64,000 nucleotides of DNA from Pseudomonas sp. ADAK13 (GCF_012935715.1 NZ_CP052860.1:5332001-5396000); one strand, 5' to 3'. Shown: positions 24,481 through 34,632, counted from the first letter of the stretch. Program-made: numbers and translations. The notes: generated from the sequence alone by a model not told the origin.

Positions 24481-26730
24481 TCAGAGCTTCCAATCAAGTG
24501 CAACGCTGATGGAACGCGGGTCTCCCCAATACACGCCATTGTAAAAGCCGACGCGCTCGTAATATTTTTTATCAAATAGGTTGTTGATATTAAGTGACGC
24601 CGACAAATGGTCGTCGAACTGGTAGCGGGACATCAAGTTGACCACGGTATAGGCCTGCTGGGTGATCCGTGTGCGCTCCCTGATCAGTGTTCCACTGGTG
24701 TCCCGGCCCACCGGGCGGTAGGCAAAGTCGTAGAAGTCGCTCTGCCAGTTCACCGCGCCGCCGACGGTGAGGGCGTGCCATTCGCCGGGCAGGCGATAGG
24801 CCGTGGAAACGCGTAGCAGGTTCATCGGCAGGTTGGTGTTGTTGCGCTGTTTCTCACCATTCAGGGAATGGGTGTAGGTGTAGCCGGCGGTCAGGTTCCA
24901 GTCGGGGCGCACCTCTCCGGAGACTTCTACCTCGAAGCCTTGCACTTTGTTGCCTTTGCCGCCGGATTTGTAAAACTGCTCGCCGGTCTCCGTGTCCGGT
25001 TGCGCGGTGCTGTCCAGTTCCGCGACGTTGTCTTGTTTGCTCCAGAAGTACGCGGCCGCCAGGTTCAGGCGTTCCTCCAGCAGGCTGCCCTTGAGGCCCA
25101 CCTCGTAGTTGCTGCCCACCACCGGCTCCAGGTATTTCTTGCTGGCGTCGCGTTCGCTTTGCGGGTTGAAGATATCGGTGTAGCTGGCGTAGACGGTGTA
25201 CTCCGGGGTCAGGTCGTAGAGCAGGCCGGCGTAAGGGGTCCACATGTCATTGTGGGTCTGGCTGGACTTTGTCGCGCCGAGGTACTGGTCGGTGTCCTTG
25301 TCATAGTTATACGTGGTGCTTTCGATCTCCCAACTGCCATAGCGACTGCCCAGTACGGCATGCAAGCGGTCGGTCAGGCTCAGGCGGGTGGCCAGGTAAC
25401 CGGCCTTTTGCCGGGTGCTGCCTTGTTCGCCCTTGAGGCCGGTATTGGCGTCAGGGAATTTGCCGATCCCGCCCAGGTGCTTCCAGTCGTCGATGCTGGT
25501 GTAGCCCTTGGGCACCGGCCCGTCGCGCAGGTGTGGCGAAGAATCACGTTGCTCGGATTCGCCGTAACCCACCATCAACTCGTGTTCACGGCCCAGCAGG
25601 GAATAGGAACCCGCCAGGTTCACGTCCACCACGTCCATTTTCGAGGTGCCCAGCATGTGGCTGGTCCAGGCAGTCATGCCACTGCGGTCGGCGTTGGGAA
25701 AGCCTGAGCCGCCGTAGTAGACCTTGCCGTCGGTGTCGCTTTCGCGGTGGGTGTAGGCGGCCTTCAGGTGCCAGTCGCCGGCCAGCCGGTGGTCGAGGGT
25801 GGCGAAGGTGGTTTCATCTTTCAGCGGCCAGGAACTCCAGTTGGCCGCGATGTTGGCGGAGCGGGGCAACTTGGCTTTGCTGCCATCGCTGTTCCAGTAG
25901 GGCAAGGTGCCCCACGCGGTGCCCTGCACGTGTTTGTTCTGGTAATCGAAGCCCACCGCCAGCACCGTGTCGTCGGTGAGGTCGCCCTCGAGGATGCCGT
26001 AGCCGACTTCCCGTTGCAGCGCGTAGTTGTCGCGATAGGACTGGCTGTCGCGGTAGGCGAGCACCGTACGGCCCCGCAGGCGCCCATCAAACGCCAGGGG
26101 CCCGCCAACGTCCAGGTAGCTGTAGTAATCGTCATGGGAGGCACCACTGACACCCGCCTTGGCCTGCCACTGGGCGGTCGGGCGTTTGCGCACCATGTTC
26201 ACGGTGGCCGAGGGATCGCCGGCGCCGGTCGTCAGGCCGGTGGCGCCGCGTACCACCTCGACCCGGTCATAGATGATGGTGTCGGCGTCGGACTTCATAC
26301 GGCCGAAGGTGTTGAGCATGCCGTCAACCTGGAAATTGTTGATCTCGTAGCCGCGGGAGGAGTAGCTGACCCGGTCGGAGTCCAGGTGCTGTACCGCCAC
26401 GCCGGTGGTCTGGCGCATGACCTCGGTCAGGGTGTTGAGGTTGAAATCATCCATCTGTTGGCGGGTGATCACCGAGACCGACTGCGGTGTTTCCTTGATG
26501 GACAGGTTCAACTTGGTGGCCGTGCTCATCGCGCCGGTGGTGTAGGCGCCGGTGTGCTCGGTGGTGGCGCCCAGGCCCTGGGCGGTGATGCTGGTGCTGC
26601 CCAGCTCCAGGGCTTTGGCCGGTGTGTGTGATTCCTGTTCGGGATCGTTTTCAGCCAGCAGGTCCGGGCTCAGCACCACGCTGAAAAGGCCCAGGGTCAA
26701 GGTCATGGAACGGGTAATAGGCGCAAACAT
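24481..26730 (-). CDS. TonB-dependent ferric-siderophore receptor
   Basis: 749-residue outer-membrane receptor. It has a signal peptide (MFAPITRSMTLTLGLFSVVL...), the plug-domain pattern KETPQSVSVITRQQMDDF, VEVVRGATGLTTGAGDPSATVN typical of ferric-siderophore receptors, and the C-terminal NINNLFDKKYYERVGF...VALDWKL ending in a hydrophobic residue. There is no N-terminal secretin/STN signalling extension, so it is not a FecA-type transducer. The ATG at 26730 has an AAGGAG site. A Fur-box-like sequence lies upstream. The siderophore cannot be named from sequence. Confidence 0.92.
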   Translation of the reverse strand: MFAPITRSMTLTLGLFSVVLSPDLLAENDPEQESHTPAKALELGSTSITAQGLGATTEHTGAYTTGAMSTATKLNLSIKETPQSVSVITRQQMDDFNLNTLTEVMRQTTGVAVQHLDSDRVSYSSRGYEINNFQVDGMLNTFGRMKSDADTIIYDRVEVVRGATGLTTGAGDPSATVNMVRKRPTAQWQAKAGVSGASHDDYYSYLDVGGPLAFDGRLRGRTVLAYRDSQSYRDNYALQREVGYGILEGDLTDDTVLAVGFDYQNKHVQGTAWGTLPYWNSDGSKAKLPRSANIAANWSSWPLKDETTFATLDHRLAGDWHLKAAYTHRESDTDGKVYYGGSGFPNADRSGMTAWTSHMLGTSKMDVVDVNLAGSYSLLGREHELMVGYGESEQRDSSPHLRDGPVPKGYTSIDDWKHLGGIGKFPDANTGLKGEQGSTRQKAGYLATRLSLTDRLHAVLGSRYGSWEIESTTYNYDKDTDQYLGATKSSQTHNDMWTPYAGLLYDLTPEYTVYASYTDIFNPQSERDASKKYLEPVVGSNYEVGLKGSLLEERLNLAAAYFWSKQDNVAELDSTAQPDTETGEQFYKSGGKGNKVQGFEVEVSGEVRPDWNLTAGYTYTHSLNGEKQRNNTNLPMNLLRVSTAYRLPGEWHALTVGGAVNWQSDFYDFAYRPVGRDTSGTLIRERTRITQQAYTVVNLMSRYQFDDHLSASLNINNLFDKKYYERVGFYNGVYWGDPRSISVALDWKL

Positions 26731-26808
26731 CGCGGCGAACTCCTTGTCGTCTATGAAAAATGCCATTGGCTCAAAGACGAAAAGAGGCGAGGAAGTTTAG
26801 CGCTAAAC

Positions 26809-26825
26809 GAGAATAACTATTATCT
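26809..26825 (-). promoter_or_regulatory. Putative Fur box of the siderophore receptor
   Basis: On the minus strand it reads GATAATAGTTATTCTC, close to the Fur consensus (GATAATGATAATCATTATC), about 80 bases before the receptor start. This fits iron-repressed expression. Confidence 0.65.
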
Positions 26826-26842
26826 TGGCGTTGCTGGCAAGT

Positions 26843-26874
26843 CGGGTTTCACCGCGTTGCACGGATGAAACCCG
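26843..26874 (-). terminator. Hairpin after cptA
   Basis: Arms CGGGTTTCA and TGAAACCCG (perfect 9-base pairing, 14-base loop), 13 bases after the cptA stop on the minus strand. It lacks a T-run, so intrinsic termination is uncertain. Confidence 0.5.
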
Positions 26875-26886
26875 GGGCTATTCAAG

Positions 26887-28629
26887 CTACTTGACGACCA
26901 CGTTGGCGGCGTCCGTTTGCTTGGGCTTGATCAGGCTGAAGTCAATCAGGGGCTTTTGCTGGCGCGCATACGGATCGCCAATCAAACGCGGTCGAGGCTT
27001 GAAGCTGTCACTGACCAGGCTCTTGCTGTGGTCCAGTTCGTCAAAGCTCAACCCTGCCATGTCGGCCCAGGTATGAATCAGCTGCGAGCTGCTGTAAGGC
27101 CGCTGCAAGTCACCGGCAAAACTCCAGTCATGGCTTTCGCGCCACTTGGGCGAGGCGTAGGCCATGAACGGAATGGTGTACATCGGTGCTGTCGGCTTGG
27201 CTTCGTTGCGGCCCAGGGTGCTGTGGCCGGCCGAGTCGAACACGTCTTCACCGTGGTCGGAGAGGTACAGCAGGAAGCCGTTAGGGTCAGTCTTGGCGTA
27301 GTCCTTGATCAGGCTCGACACCACGAAATCGTTGTACAGCACCGCATTGTCGTAGCTGTTGTAGGTCGGCAACTGCGCGTCGCTGACCCCGTCAGGCACG
27401 CCCTGGCGATCGGTGAACTTGTCGAAGGTCGGCGGGTAGCGGTACTGGTAGCTCATGTGGGTGCCCAGCAGGTGCACCACGATGAATTTGCGTTCGGCGG
27501 TGTCAGACATCGCCTTGGCGAACGGCTCCAGCACGTCGCCGTCGTACTGGCGGGCGTTCTGGTTGCGGTTGTTGTTGAGGTACACCTGTTCGTCGGCCTG
27601 TTCGGAAAAGGTCGTGAGCATGGTGTTGCGCTTGGTCATGGTCTGCTGGTTGGTGATCCAGAAGGTCTTGTAGCCGGCCTGCTTCATCACGCTGACGATG
27701 GACGGAGTCTTGAGGTACAGGTCGGGGTTTTCTTCGTCGGCAAAGGTCAGCACCTGTTGCAGCGCTTCGATGGTGTAGGGGCGCGGGGTGATCACGTTGT
27801 CGAACACCGCCAGTTGGTCGCGCAGTTTGTCCAGTTCCGGCGTGGTGTTGCGCGGGTAGCCGTACAGGCTCATGCGCTGACGGTTGGTGGACTCACCAAT
27901 CACCAGCACCAGGGTCGATGGCTGGCCGGCCATGCTGTCCTTGAGGTTGGTCAGGGGCGGGATCTTGCTGGCGCTGGTCAGCATGCCTTGCATGTTGTCC
28001 AGTTGTTCGGTGTAGCGGCGGTAGGCAACGATCATCTGCCATGGCACGGCCGGCTCGATGCGGGTTTCGAAGCGGTCGATGGCCAGTTCCATGGTCTCGC
28101 TCTTGGCGATCTGCTTGACCAACGGGTAACCGACGATGGCAATCACAATCGCCGTGGCCGCAAGCATCGCCTGGCCGCGTGGCAGGTACACCGGGCGTAC
28201 GCGGGTCCACAGGAAAACGGCCATGGCAGTGTGGGCAATGAACGCCAACACGATCCACCAGGCAAAGTATTGAGTGGCGTATTCACCGGCTTCAGAGATG
28301 TTCGACTCGAACATGATGAAGATGACGCTTTGGGAGAATTCCTGCTGGTAGATGAAGAAATAACCCAGGCTGGCCATGGAGCAGGCCCACAGCACCACGC
28401 CAATCACCGCTGCCACCAGGCGCGCGCGACGGGGAAACAACAGCATCGGCGCCAGCCACAGGGCGCTCATGAAAAATGCCTGGCGGAAACCGCTGAAGCC
28501 GGAGGTGCCGGTCAGTTGGATCAGCAGTTGGGTAATACCCGAGAAGTACCAGAAGAACAGGAACATCCAGCCGAGGCCGGCCCAATCAAAACCTTTCGCA
28601 GACGTAGTGCTGCGTTTGAACATCGCCAT
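26887..28629 (-). CDS. cptA: Lipopolysaccharide phosphoethanolamine transferase CptA
   Basis: 580-residue inner-membrane enzyme with about five N-terminal transmembrane helices (residues 15-180) and a periplasmic alkaline-phosphatase-like sulfatase domain. The catalytic threonine lies in LVIGESTNRQRMSLYGYPR and a late metal-binding motif is LSDHGEDVFD. CptA adds phosphoethanolamine to core heptose I of LPS. The ATG at 28629 follows TTGGAG; a second ATG lies two codons on. It is distinct from lipid A-specific EptA by its CptA-like C-terminus, though the exact acceptor is inferred. Confidence 0.88.
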   Translation of the reverse strand: MAMFKRSTTSAKGFDWAGLGWMFLFFWYFSGITQLLIQLTGTSGFSGFRQAFFMSALWLAPMLLFPRRARLVAAVIGVVLWACSMASLGYFFIYQQEFSQSVIFIMFESNISEAGEYATQYFAWWIVLAFIAHTAMAVFLWTRVRPVYLPRGQAMLAATAIVIAIVGYPLVKQIAKSETMELAIDRFETRIEPAVPWQMIVAYRRYTEQLDNMQGMLTSASKIPPLTNLKDSMAGQPSTLVLVIGESTNRQRMSLYGYPRNTTPELDKLRDQLAVFDNVITPRPYTIEALQQVLTFADEENPDLYLKTPSIVSVMKQAGYKTFWITNQQTMTKRNTMLTTFSEQADEQVYLNNNRNQNARQYDGDVLEPFAKAMSDTAERKFIVVHLLGTHMSYQYRYPPTFDKFTDRQGVPDGVSDAQLPTYNSYDNAVLYNDFVVSSLIKDYAKTDPNGFLLYLSDHGEDVFDSAGHSTLGRNEAKPTAPMYTIPFMAYASPKWRESHDWSFAGDLQRPYSSSQLIHTWADMAGLSFDELDHSKSLVSDSFKPRPRLIGDPYARQQKPLIDFSLIKPKQTDAANVVVK

Positions 28630-28781
28630 CCAGCGCTCCAACCCGGTAAATGTCAGTCGACGCGCAGGGACGCACGCAACAGAGGGCCTGCGCACGTGGC
28701 GCGGCCCTATTCGGCGGGAGTATCGGGAGGGGGATGTGAAAACTTCGTGAGTTATTCCTGAACGGTTCGTTCAGCTCACGT

Positions 28782-28958
28782 TCAGCAAAGGGCGGGCTGG
28801 GTGCCGGACGGCTGATTGAGCTGCCCTTGCAAGTGCGAGCGCAGACGCATGACTTCCTGTTGCAGTTGGTCGCGCTCGTCTTTCAACTGGCGTAATTCAT
28901 CGCGGCGGATGCTGACATAGAGGGTCTGTGGCGGGCGGGTCATGTGTGCAGTGCTCAT
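28782..28958 (-). CDS. Small coiled-coil protein (58 residues)
   Basis: Short ORF reading MSTAHMTRPPQTLYVSIRRD and then a charged heptad-rich helix, LRQLKDERDQLQQEVMRLR, typical of a short coiled coil. A clear GAGGTAA ribosome site lies 5 bases before the ATG. It sits 152 bases upstream of cptA on the same strand and divergent from gnd. Function unknown; possibly a small leucine-zipper-like adaptor. Confidence 0.7.
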   Translation of the reverse strand: MSTAHMTRPPQTLYVSIRRDELRQLKDERDQLQQEVMRLRSHLQGQLNQPSGTQPALC

Positions 28959-29226
28959 TGCTTACCTCGCAAATGGCGGGTGTATCGCGCTGCCAGAGCG
29001 CTTGATTCGAGGCTCTCGGCAACAGTCGGTGCAATTCTGAATTCTTTTTTTAACGAAGGGAACTTTTTTATTTTTGATGGTCGTTGTGACTTTTTTCCCA
29101 CTGAAGGCTAAAGCATGGCCACTTTTTGTCATGAAACTATGCCAATCCGCTCTGGACTAACCCTCATTAGCCTCATTGCGCTATAAACTGTGACACACAT
29201 TTATTCGTAGTAAGGAGCATCAGCAC

Positions 29227-30210
29227 ATGCAACTGGGGATTATTGGACTAGGCCGCATGGGTGGCAACATTGCGCGGCGCCTGATGCTCAATGGGCATAC
29301 CACCGTGGTTTACGACCGCAATGAAGCATTCGTAAAAGGGCTGGCAGGCGAGGGCGCCACCGGCGTTGCGGATCTGAAGGGCCTGGTGGCCGGGCTGCAA
29401 AAACCCCGGGCGATCTGGGTGATGCTGCCGGCGGGCGACCCGACCGAGCACACCATTGAAGAATTGAGCCAATTGCTGGAAGACGGTGACGTGATCATCG
29501 ACGGCGGCAACACTTTCTATAAGGATGACATCCGCCGGGCCAAGACCTTGTCGGAAAAAGGCCTGCACTATGTCGACGTCGGCACGTCCGGCGGCGTCTG
29601 GGGCCTGGAGCGCGGCTACTGCATGATGATCGGTGGCGACGCCGAGACCGTTCAGCGCCTGGACCCGATCTTCGAAAGCCTGGCACCTGGCCTGGGCAAC
29701 ATCCCGCGCACCAAAGACCGTTCTGCCACAGCGGACAGCCGTGCCGAGCGTGGTTACATCCACGCGGGCCCAGCCGGTTCCGGGCACTTCGTCAAGATGA
29801 TCCATAACGGTATCGAATACGGGATGATGCAGGCCTTCGCCGAAGGCTTCGACATCCTCAAGACCAAGAATTCGGAAAACCTGCCGGAAGACCAGCGGTT
29901 CGACCTCAACGTTGCCGATATCGCCGAAGTCTGGCGCCGTGGCAGCGTGGTGTCGTCCTGGCTGCTGGACCTGACCGCCGATGCACTGGCTACCGATCCG
30001 AAGCTCGACGGTTATTCCGGCTCGGTTGCCGACAGTGGCGAAGGCCGCTGGACCATCGAAGCCGCGATGGAGCAATCGGTGCCGGTACCGGTGCTGTCGA
30101 ACTCGCTGTTCGCGCGTTTCCGCTCGCGCCAGCAAAGCACCTACGGTGACAAAATGCTTTCTGCCATGCGCTTCGGCTTTGGCGGCCATGTGGAGACTCC
30201 CAAAAAATGA
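29227..30210 (+). CDS. gnd: 6-phosphogluconate dehydrogenase, decarboxylating (short type)
   Basis: 327 residues, the short form of 6PGDH rather than the ~470-residue E. coli type. The N-terminal dinucleotide fold is [16 protein letters not shown]. The catalytic lysine lies in [14 protein letters not shown]. It converts 6-phosphogluconate to ribulose 5-phosphate and CO2; short forms often prefer NAD+. An AAGGAGC ribosome site precedes the ATG. The stop overlaps the zwf start (ATGA), so gnd-zwf-HAD form one unit. Confidence 0.95.
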   Translation: MQLGIIGLGRMGGNIARRLMLNGHTTVVYDRNEAFVKGLAGEGATGVADLKGLVAGLQKPRAIWVMLPAGDPTEHTIEELSQLLEDGDVIIDGGNTFYKDDIRRAKTLSEKGLHYVDVGTSGGVWGLERGYCMMIGGDAETVQRLDPIFESLAPGLGNIPRTKDRSATADSRAERGYIHAGPAGSGHFVKMIHNGIEYGMMQAFAEGFDILKTKNSENLPEDQRFDLNVADIAEVWRRGSVVSSWLLDLTADALATDPKLDGYSGSVADSGEGRWTIEAAMEQSVPVPVLSNSLFARFRSRQQSTYGDKMLSAMRFGFGGHVETPKK

Positions 30211-31730
30211 CCGCTAACGGCAAGAAACCCAAGGCCGAACCTGCTCCGCCCACCACACTGTTTCTGTTTGGTGCCCATGGTGATTTGGTCAAGCGCCTGC
30301 TGATGCCGGCGCTGTACAACCTCAGTCGCGACGGGCTGCTGGGCAACGGTTTGCGCATTGTGGGCGTTGATCACAACGCCATCAGCGACGCCGATTTCGC
30401 CAAGAAACTCGAGGACTTCATTCGCACCGAGGCCGCCAGCAAGGTCAAGGGTAATGCCGAGAATGCGCTGGACCCTGTGTTGTGGGACCAGTTGGCCAAA
30501 GGCATCAGCTACGTCGAGGGAGACTTCCTCGACGACAGCACCTACGCCGATATCGGCAAGAAGATTGCCGACAGCGGCACCGGCAACGCGGTGTTCTACC
30601 TCGCCACGGCGCCGCGCTTCTTCGCCGAAGTGGTGCAGCGCCTCGGCGCGGCCGGCTTGCTGGAAGAAACCCCGGAGGCGTTCCGCCGGGTGGTGATCGA
30701 GAAGCCGTTCGGCTCCGACCTCGCCACCGCCGAAGCGCTGAACGCCTGCCTGCTCAAGGTGATGAGCGAGAAGCAGATCTATCGCATCGACCATTACCTG
30801 GGCAAGGAAACCGTCCAGAACATCCTGATCAGCCGTTTTTCCAACGTGCTGTTCGAGGCGTTCTGGAACAACCACTACATCGACCACGTGCAGATTACCG
30901 CTGCCGAAACCGTTGGCGTGGAAACCCGGGGCAGCTTCTTCGAACACACCGGCACCTTGCGGGACATGGTGCCCAACCACCTGTTCCAGTTGCTGGCGAT
31001 GATCGCCATGGAACCGCCGGCCGCCTTTGGCGCCGATGCGGTGCGGGGTGAGAAGGCCAAGGTGATCGGGGCCATACGGCCCTGGTCGCTGGAAGACGCA
31101 CGCGCCAACTCGGTTCGCGGCCAGTACACCGCCGGTGAAGTCGCCGGCAAGCAACTGCCGGGGTACCGTGAAGAGGCCAACGTTGCGCCAGACAGCAGCA
31201 CCGAGACCTTCGTCGCCCTCAAGGTACTGATCGACAACTGGCGCTGGGTCGGCGTGCCGTTCTACCTGCGCACCGGCAAACGGATGAGCATCCGCGACAC
31301 TGAGATCATCATCTGCTTCAAGCCGGCGCCTTACGCGCAGTTCCGGGATACCGAGGTCGATGAACTCAAGCCGACGTACCTGAAGATCCAGATCCAGCCC
31401 AATGAAGGCATGTGGTTCGACCTGTTGGCGAAAAAGCCCGGGCCGACCCTGGACATGGCCAACGTCGAGTTGGGTTTTGCCTACAAGGACTTCTTCGAGA
31501 TGCAGCCGTCGACGGGTTACGAAACCCTGATCTACGACTGCATGACCGGCGACCAGACCTTGTTCCAGCGCGCCGACAACATCGAAAACGGCTGGCGTGC
31601 GGTGCAACCATTCCTCGATGCGTGGAAGCAGGATGACGGTATCCAGGCCTACAAGGCGGGTGAAGATGGCCCGGCGGCGGCTGATGCGTTGCTGGCCCGC
31701 GATGGCCGAACGTGGCACAGCCTCGGATGA
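30207..31730 (+). CDS. zwf: Glucose-6-phosphate 1-dehydrogenase
   Basis: 507 residues. It oxidises glucose 6-phosphate to 6-phosphogluconolactone. Motifs are the N-terminal [19 protein letters not shown] nucleotide-binding segment, the active-site RIDHYLGKE and the later RTGKRM. It is not next to hexR-pgl-eda, so it is probably the isoenzyme paired with gnd, as in P. putida, rather than the HexR-controlled Entner-Doudoroff copy. It overlaps both neighbours by four bases. Confidence 0.95.
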   Translation: MTANGKKPKAEPAPPTTLFLFGAHGDLVKRLLMPALYNLSRDGLLGNGLRIVGVDHNAISDADFAKKLEDFIRTEAASKVKGNAENALDPVLWDQLAKGISYVEGDFLDDSTYADIGKKIADSGTGNAVFYLATAPRFFAEVVQRLGAAGLLEETPEAFRRVVIEKPFGSDLATAEALNACLLKVMSEKQIYRIDHYLGKETVQNILISRFSNVLFEAFWNNHYIDHVQITAAETVGVETRGSFFEHTGTLRDMVPNHLFQLLAMIAMEPPAAFGADAVRGEKAKVIGAIRPWSLEDARANSVRGQYTAGEVAGKQLPGYREEANVAPDSSTETFVALKVLIDNWRWVGVPFYLRTGKRMSIRDTEIIICFKPAPYAQFRDTEVDELKPTYLKIQIQPNEGMWFDLLAKKPGPTLDMANVELGFAYKDFFEMQPSTGYETLIYDCMTGDQTLFQRADNIENGWRAVQPFLDAWKQDDGIQAYKAGEDGPAAADALLARDGRTWHSLG

Positions 31731-32551
31731 GTGACTTGCCGAGCCAACCCATCCGGTTTGTCCTGAGTGATATGGACGGCACGTTGCTGCATCCCGATCA
31801 CAGCCTCAGCCAACGCACCATCGATACGGTTCGCGCCTTGCGCGCTGCCGGAGTGTTTTTCAGCCTGGCCAGCGGGCGGCCGCCGAAGGCCATGCGTCAG
31901 CAGGTCGAGGCGCTGGGTGTTGATGTGCCCATTGCCGGCTTTAATGGCGGCACGCTGGTCAACCCGGACGGCAGTATTCTGGTGGCGCATCACTTGCCGG
32001 CCGAAGCCGCGCTGGTGGCCTTGGCCTTGTTTACGCCGCAGCCGGACGTGGAAGTCTGGCTGTTTGCCGACGGTGACTGGCTGCGCCGTGATCCTGGCGG
32101 ACCGATGGCGGTTCGCGAGGAACACGGCCTGGGCTACGGGCCGATCGTGGTGGAGAGTTTCGAGCCGTTTCTGGATCGGGTCGACAAAATTGTGGCAGCC
32201 AGCACCAACACCCCACTGCTGATGGAGCTTGAAGCGCAGTTGCAGCCGAGAGTCGAAGGATTGGCGCAGGTCTCACGCTCGCAGCCGGTATTTCTGGACG
32301 TGACGGCGATGAAGGCCAACAAGGGCGAAGCCTTGAAAACCCTGGCGGCGCACCTGGGTGTGCCGCTGGAGCAGACGGCAGTGATTGGTGATGGAGGCAA
32401 CGATCCGGCGATGTTTCACGTGGCCGGGTTGTCGATTGCCATGGGCCAGGCCGAAGAAGTGGTCAAGCGCCAGGCCAGCGTCGTCACGGGCAGTAATGTC
32501 GATGACGGCGCGGCGGAAGCCATAGAGCGGTTTATTCTCTCGGCCTATTGA
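31727..32551 (+). CDS. Cof-type HAD-superfamily phosphatase
   Basis: 274 residues. HAD motif I is LSDMDGTLLHPDH. Motif II is near FSLASGRPP. Motifs III and IV are NKGEALKTL and VIGDGGNDPAMF. The large type IIB cap between them is that of Cof/YbiV sugar-phosphate phosphatases. The ATG at 31727 overlaps the zwf stop (ATGA), implying a link to sugar-phosphate metabolism; the substrate is unknown. Confidence 0.9.
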   Translation: MSDLPSQPIRFVLSDMDGTLLHPDHSLSQRTIDTVRALRAAGVFFSLASGRPPKAMRQQVEALGVDVPIAGFNGGTLVNPDGSILVAHHLPAEAALVALALFTPQPDVEVWLFADGDWLRRDPGGPMAVREEHGLGYGPIVVESFEPFLDRVDKIVAASTNTPLLMELEAQLQPRVEGLAQVSRSQPVFLDVTAMKANKGEALKTLAAHLGVPLEQTAVIGDGGNDPAMFHVAGLSIAMGQAEEVVKRQASVVTGSNVDDGAAEAIERFILSAY

Positions 32552-32688
32552 TTGGCAAACACAGTAATAAGTAGTCAGCTATGCAAAGTTGCAACTTGCA
32601 TGGCTGGCTGCGCATCCCTGTTATTTCCAGTCAATATACTGCGTCGTCGGGCGGCATACTTTCTTGTGCCGCCCAACGCCAGTTTCAG

Positions 32689-32949
32689 TTACTTGGGCAT
32701 CGCCCAGGATTGCAACTGATAGCCATCTTTGTCGAGTTCGGCGCGGGCTTGCAACAGCAAGTTCTCAAGCTGCGCCGGATCGGAATAAGTGCTGGAAGAC
32801 AGCTGCTTGCTGCCGATGCGGGTATTGGTGCGGTCGATGACGCTCAGGCTCAGGGCGCCGTTGCCGTCGTGCCAGGCCACACATTGAAAGGGCTGGAAGG
32901 CACGGTCTGCGATCAAAAGAGCTTCGTTGATGCGGAGCGGGGCGTTCAT
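32689..32949 (-). CDS. Conserved small hypothetical protein
   Basis: 86 residues, MNAPLRINEALLIADRAFQP and onward, with a central GALSLSVIDRTN and a C-terminal helix LENLLLQARAELDKDGYQL. No signal peptide or transmembrane segment. Composition and layout recall the small DUF1652-type proteins common in pseudomonads, but the match is not certain. It lies alone on the minus strand between the HAD gene and the sigma-54 regulator. Confidence 0.7.
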   Translation of the reverse strand: MNAPLRINEALLIADRAFQPFQCVAWHDGNGALSLSVIDRTNTRIGSKQLSSSTYSDPAQLENLLLQARAELDKDGYQLQSWAMPK

Positions 32950-33290
32950 GGGGTCTTCTCTCTAAATGCCCATTCAAGTGAAGTCGTTGGTTGGGCGTGC
33001 CTGACGACTGGTTACTTGTACTGATGCACGATCACCGGGTACGGGTCACATGTTAGAAGAAGATTTTTCAACTTTCCCTGATTAATGTCATGTAAGGGGC
33101 TATTTTGAAAGCTTCATGAAAGTTACGCCGCGACAATTGACCGCAGGGCCGTAACGGAAAAGCGCGGTTTGCCCACGACTTATAGCGAATCGATACAAAG
33201 GCCGCGTCAAGATCTTGCTAGGGTTACCAACAGACTTTCCAAATAGCTGTTTTTAAATAACTTTAACGATTTTGACGCCAAGGAATAGTC
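32950..33290. other. Gene-free spacer upstream of the sigma-54 regulator
   Basis: 341 bases without a credible ORF and rather AT-rich towards the right. It holds the leader of the 33291 gene with an AAGGAATAG ribosome site and a short perfect palindrome CAAGATCTTG (33208-33217). No -24/-12 element or enhancer of the type seen before fapA was found here. Confidence 0.5.
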
Positions 33291-34619
33291 ATGATTGTTA
33301 CACCTGCCCAGCGCCGCCTGCTTGTGGTCGATCCCTGTGATGACTGCCATCGGCTGTTGCCCGGTTTGCGCGCGGCGGGGTGGGACGTGGACAGCTGTGC
33401 CCTGGAGGCCGTGGGTGAGCGCTCCTGTGACGTGGGATTGTTGCGCCTGCAGCCGTTTCACCTGGAACGCCCCGAAGCGGTCAAGGAGCTGATCAGCCGC
33501 AGCGGCACCGAGTGGATTGCCGTGCTTAACCAGGAAGTGCTGCGGCTGCAGAATGTCGGCGATTTTGTCTGCGAATGGTTTTTCGATTTCCATACCCTGC
33601 CGTTTGATGTGTCACGGGTGCAGGTCACCCTGGGCCGCGCCTTCGGCATGGCGCGCCTACGGGGCAAAGGCAACAACGCGCCAGCCGGCCAGCCGGAACA
33701 CGAACTGCTGGGCGACAGCCGCCCCATCCGCGAACTGCGCAAACTGCTCGCCAAACTGGCGCCCACTGAATCCCCGGTGTTGATTCGTGGCGACAGCGGC
33801 ACCGGCAAGGAATTGGTCGCCCGCACCTTGCACCGCCAGTCCCAGCGCCATGCCAAGCCGTTTGTGGCGATCAATTGCGGGGCGATCCCTGAGCACCTGA
33901 TCCAGTCCGAACTGTTTGGCCATGAGAAAGGCGCCTTTACCGGCGCCCATCAGCGCAAGGTCGGGCGGATCGAGGCGGCGCATGGCGGCACGTTGTTTCT
34001 CGATGAAATCGGCGACTTGCCCATGGAGCTGCAAGCCAACCTGCTGCGCTTTCTCCAGGAGAAACAGATCGAGCGCGTCGGCGGCAGCCAACCGATTCCC
34101 GTGGACGTACGGGTGCTGGCCGCCACCCACGTGGACCTGGAAGCTGCGGTTGAAAAGGGCACCTTTCGTGAAGACTTGTATTACCGGCTCAACGTCCTGC
34201 AAGTGGTGACCGCGCCGTTGCGCGAGCGCCATGGCGATGTGGCGATGCTGGCCAACCATTTCTCACACTTCTACAGCCAGGAAACCGGCCGCCGCCCGCG
34301 CAGCTTCAGCGAAGACGCGCTGGTGGCCATGGGCGAGCACGGCTGGCCGGGCAATGTGCGGGAATTGGCCAACCGCGTGCGGCGTGGCCTGGTACTGGCT
34401 GAAGGGCGGCAGATCGAGGCCGTTGATCTGGGACTGCAAAGCCAGCAGGCAATCGCGCTGCCGATGGCTACACTGGAAGATTACAAGCACCGCGCCGAAC
34501 GTCAGGCGCTGTGCGATGTGCTCAACCGGCACAGCGACAACCTGAGTGTCGCGGCCCGTGTGCTGGGGGTTTCCCGGCCAACGTTCTACCGGTTGCTGCA
34601 CAAACACCAGATCCGCTAG
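33291..34619 (+). CDS. Sigma-54-dependent activator with degenerate receiver (VpsR-like), candidate fap regulator
   Basis: 442-residue bacterial enhancer-binding protein. Residues 1-125 look like a receiver-type fold, but the phosphoacceptor position after beta-3 (CDVGLLRLQPF) has no Asp. The AAA+ domain has Walker A GDSGTGKE (167-174), the sigma-54 contact loop GAFTGA (214-219) and Walker B LFLDEIGDLP. The C-terminal Fis-type helix-turn-helix is SVAARVLGVSRPTFYRLL. The non-phosphorylatable N-terminus resembles VpsR/FleQ-class proteins, some of which bind c-di-GMP. It is convergent with fapF. The sigma-54 promoter before fapA makes it the obvious activator candidate (inference). Confidence 0.9.
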   Translation: MIVTPAQRRLLVVDPCDDCHRLLPGLRAAGWDVDSCALEAVGERSCDVGLLRLQPFHLERPEAVKELISRSGTEWIAVLNQEVLRLQNVGDFVCEWFFDFHTLPFDVSRVQVTLGRAFGMARLRGKGNNAPAGQPEHELLGDSRPIRELRKLLAKLAPTESPVLIRGDSGTGKELVARTLHRQSQRHAKPFVAINCGAIPEHLIQSELFGHEKGAFTGAHQRKVGRIEAAHGGTLFLDEIGDLPMELQANLLRFLQEKQIERVGGSQPIPVDVRVLAATHVDLEAAVEKGTFREDLYYRLNVLQVVTAPLRERHGDVAMLANHFSHFYSQETGRRPRSFSEDALVAMGEHGWPGNVRELANRVRRGLVLAEGRQIEAVDLGLQSQQAIALPMATLEDYKHRAERQALCDVLNRHSDNLSVAARVLGVSRPTFYRLLHKHQIR

Positions 34620-34632
34620 GGCGGGTAAACCG

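Noticed and set aside
26917..28761. 614-residue plus-strand frame opposite cptA
   Set aside because: Shadow of a well-supported CptA; His/Val/Gly-rich with no domain.
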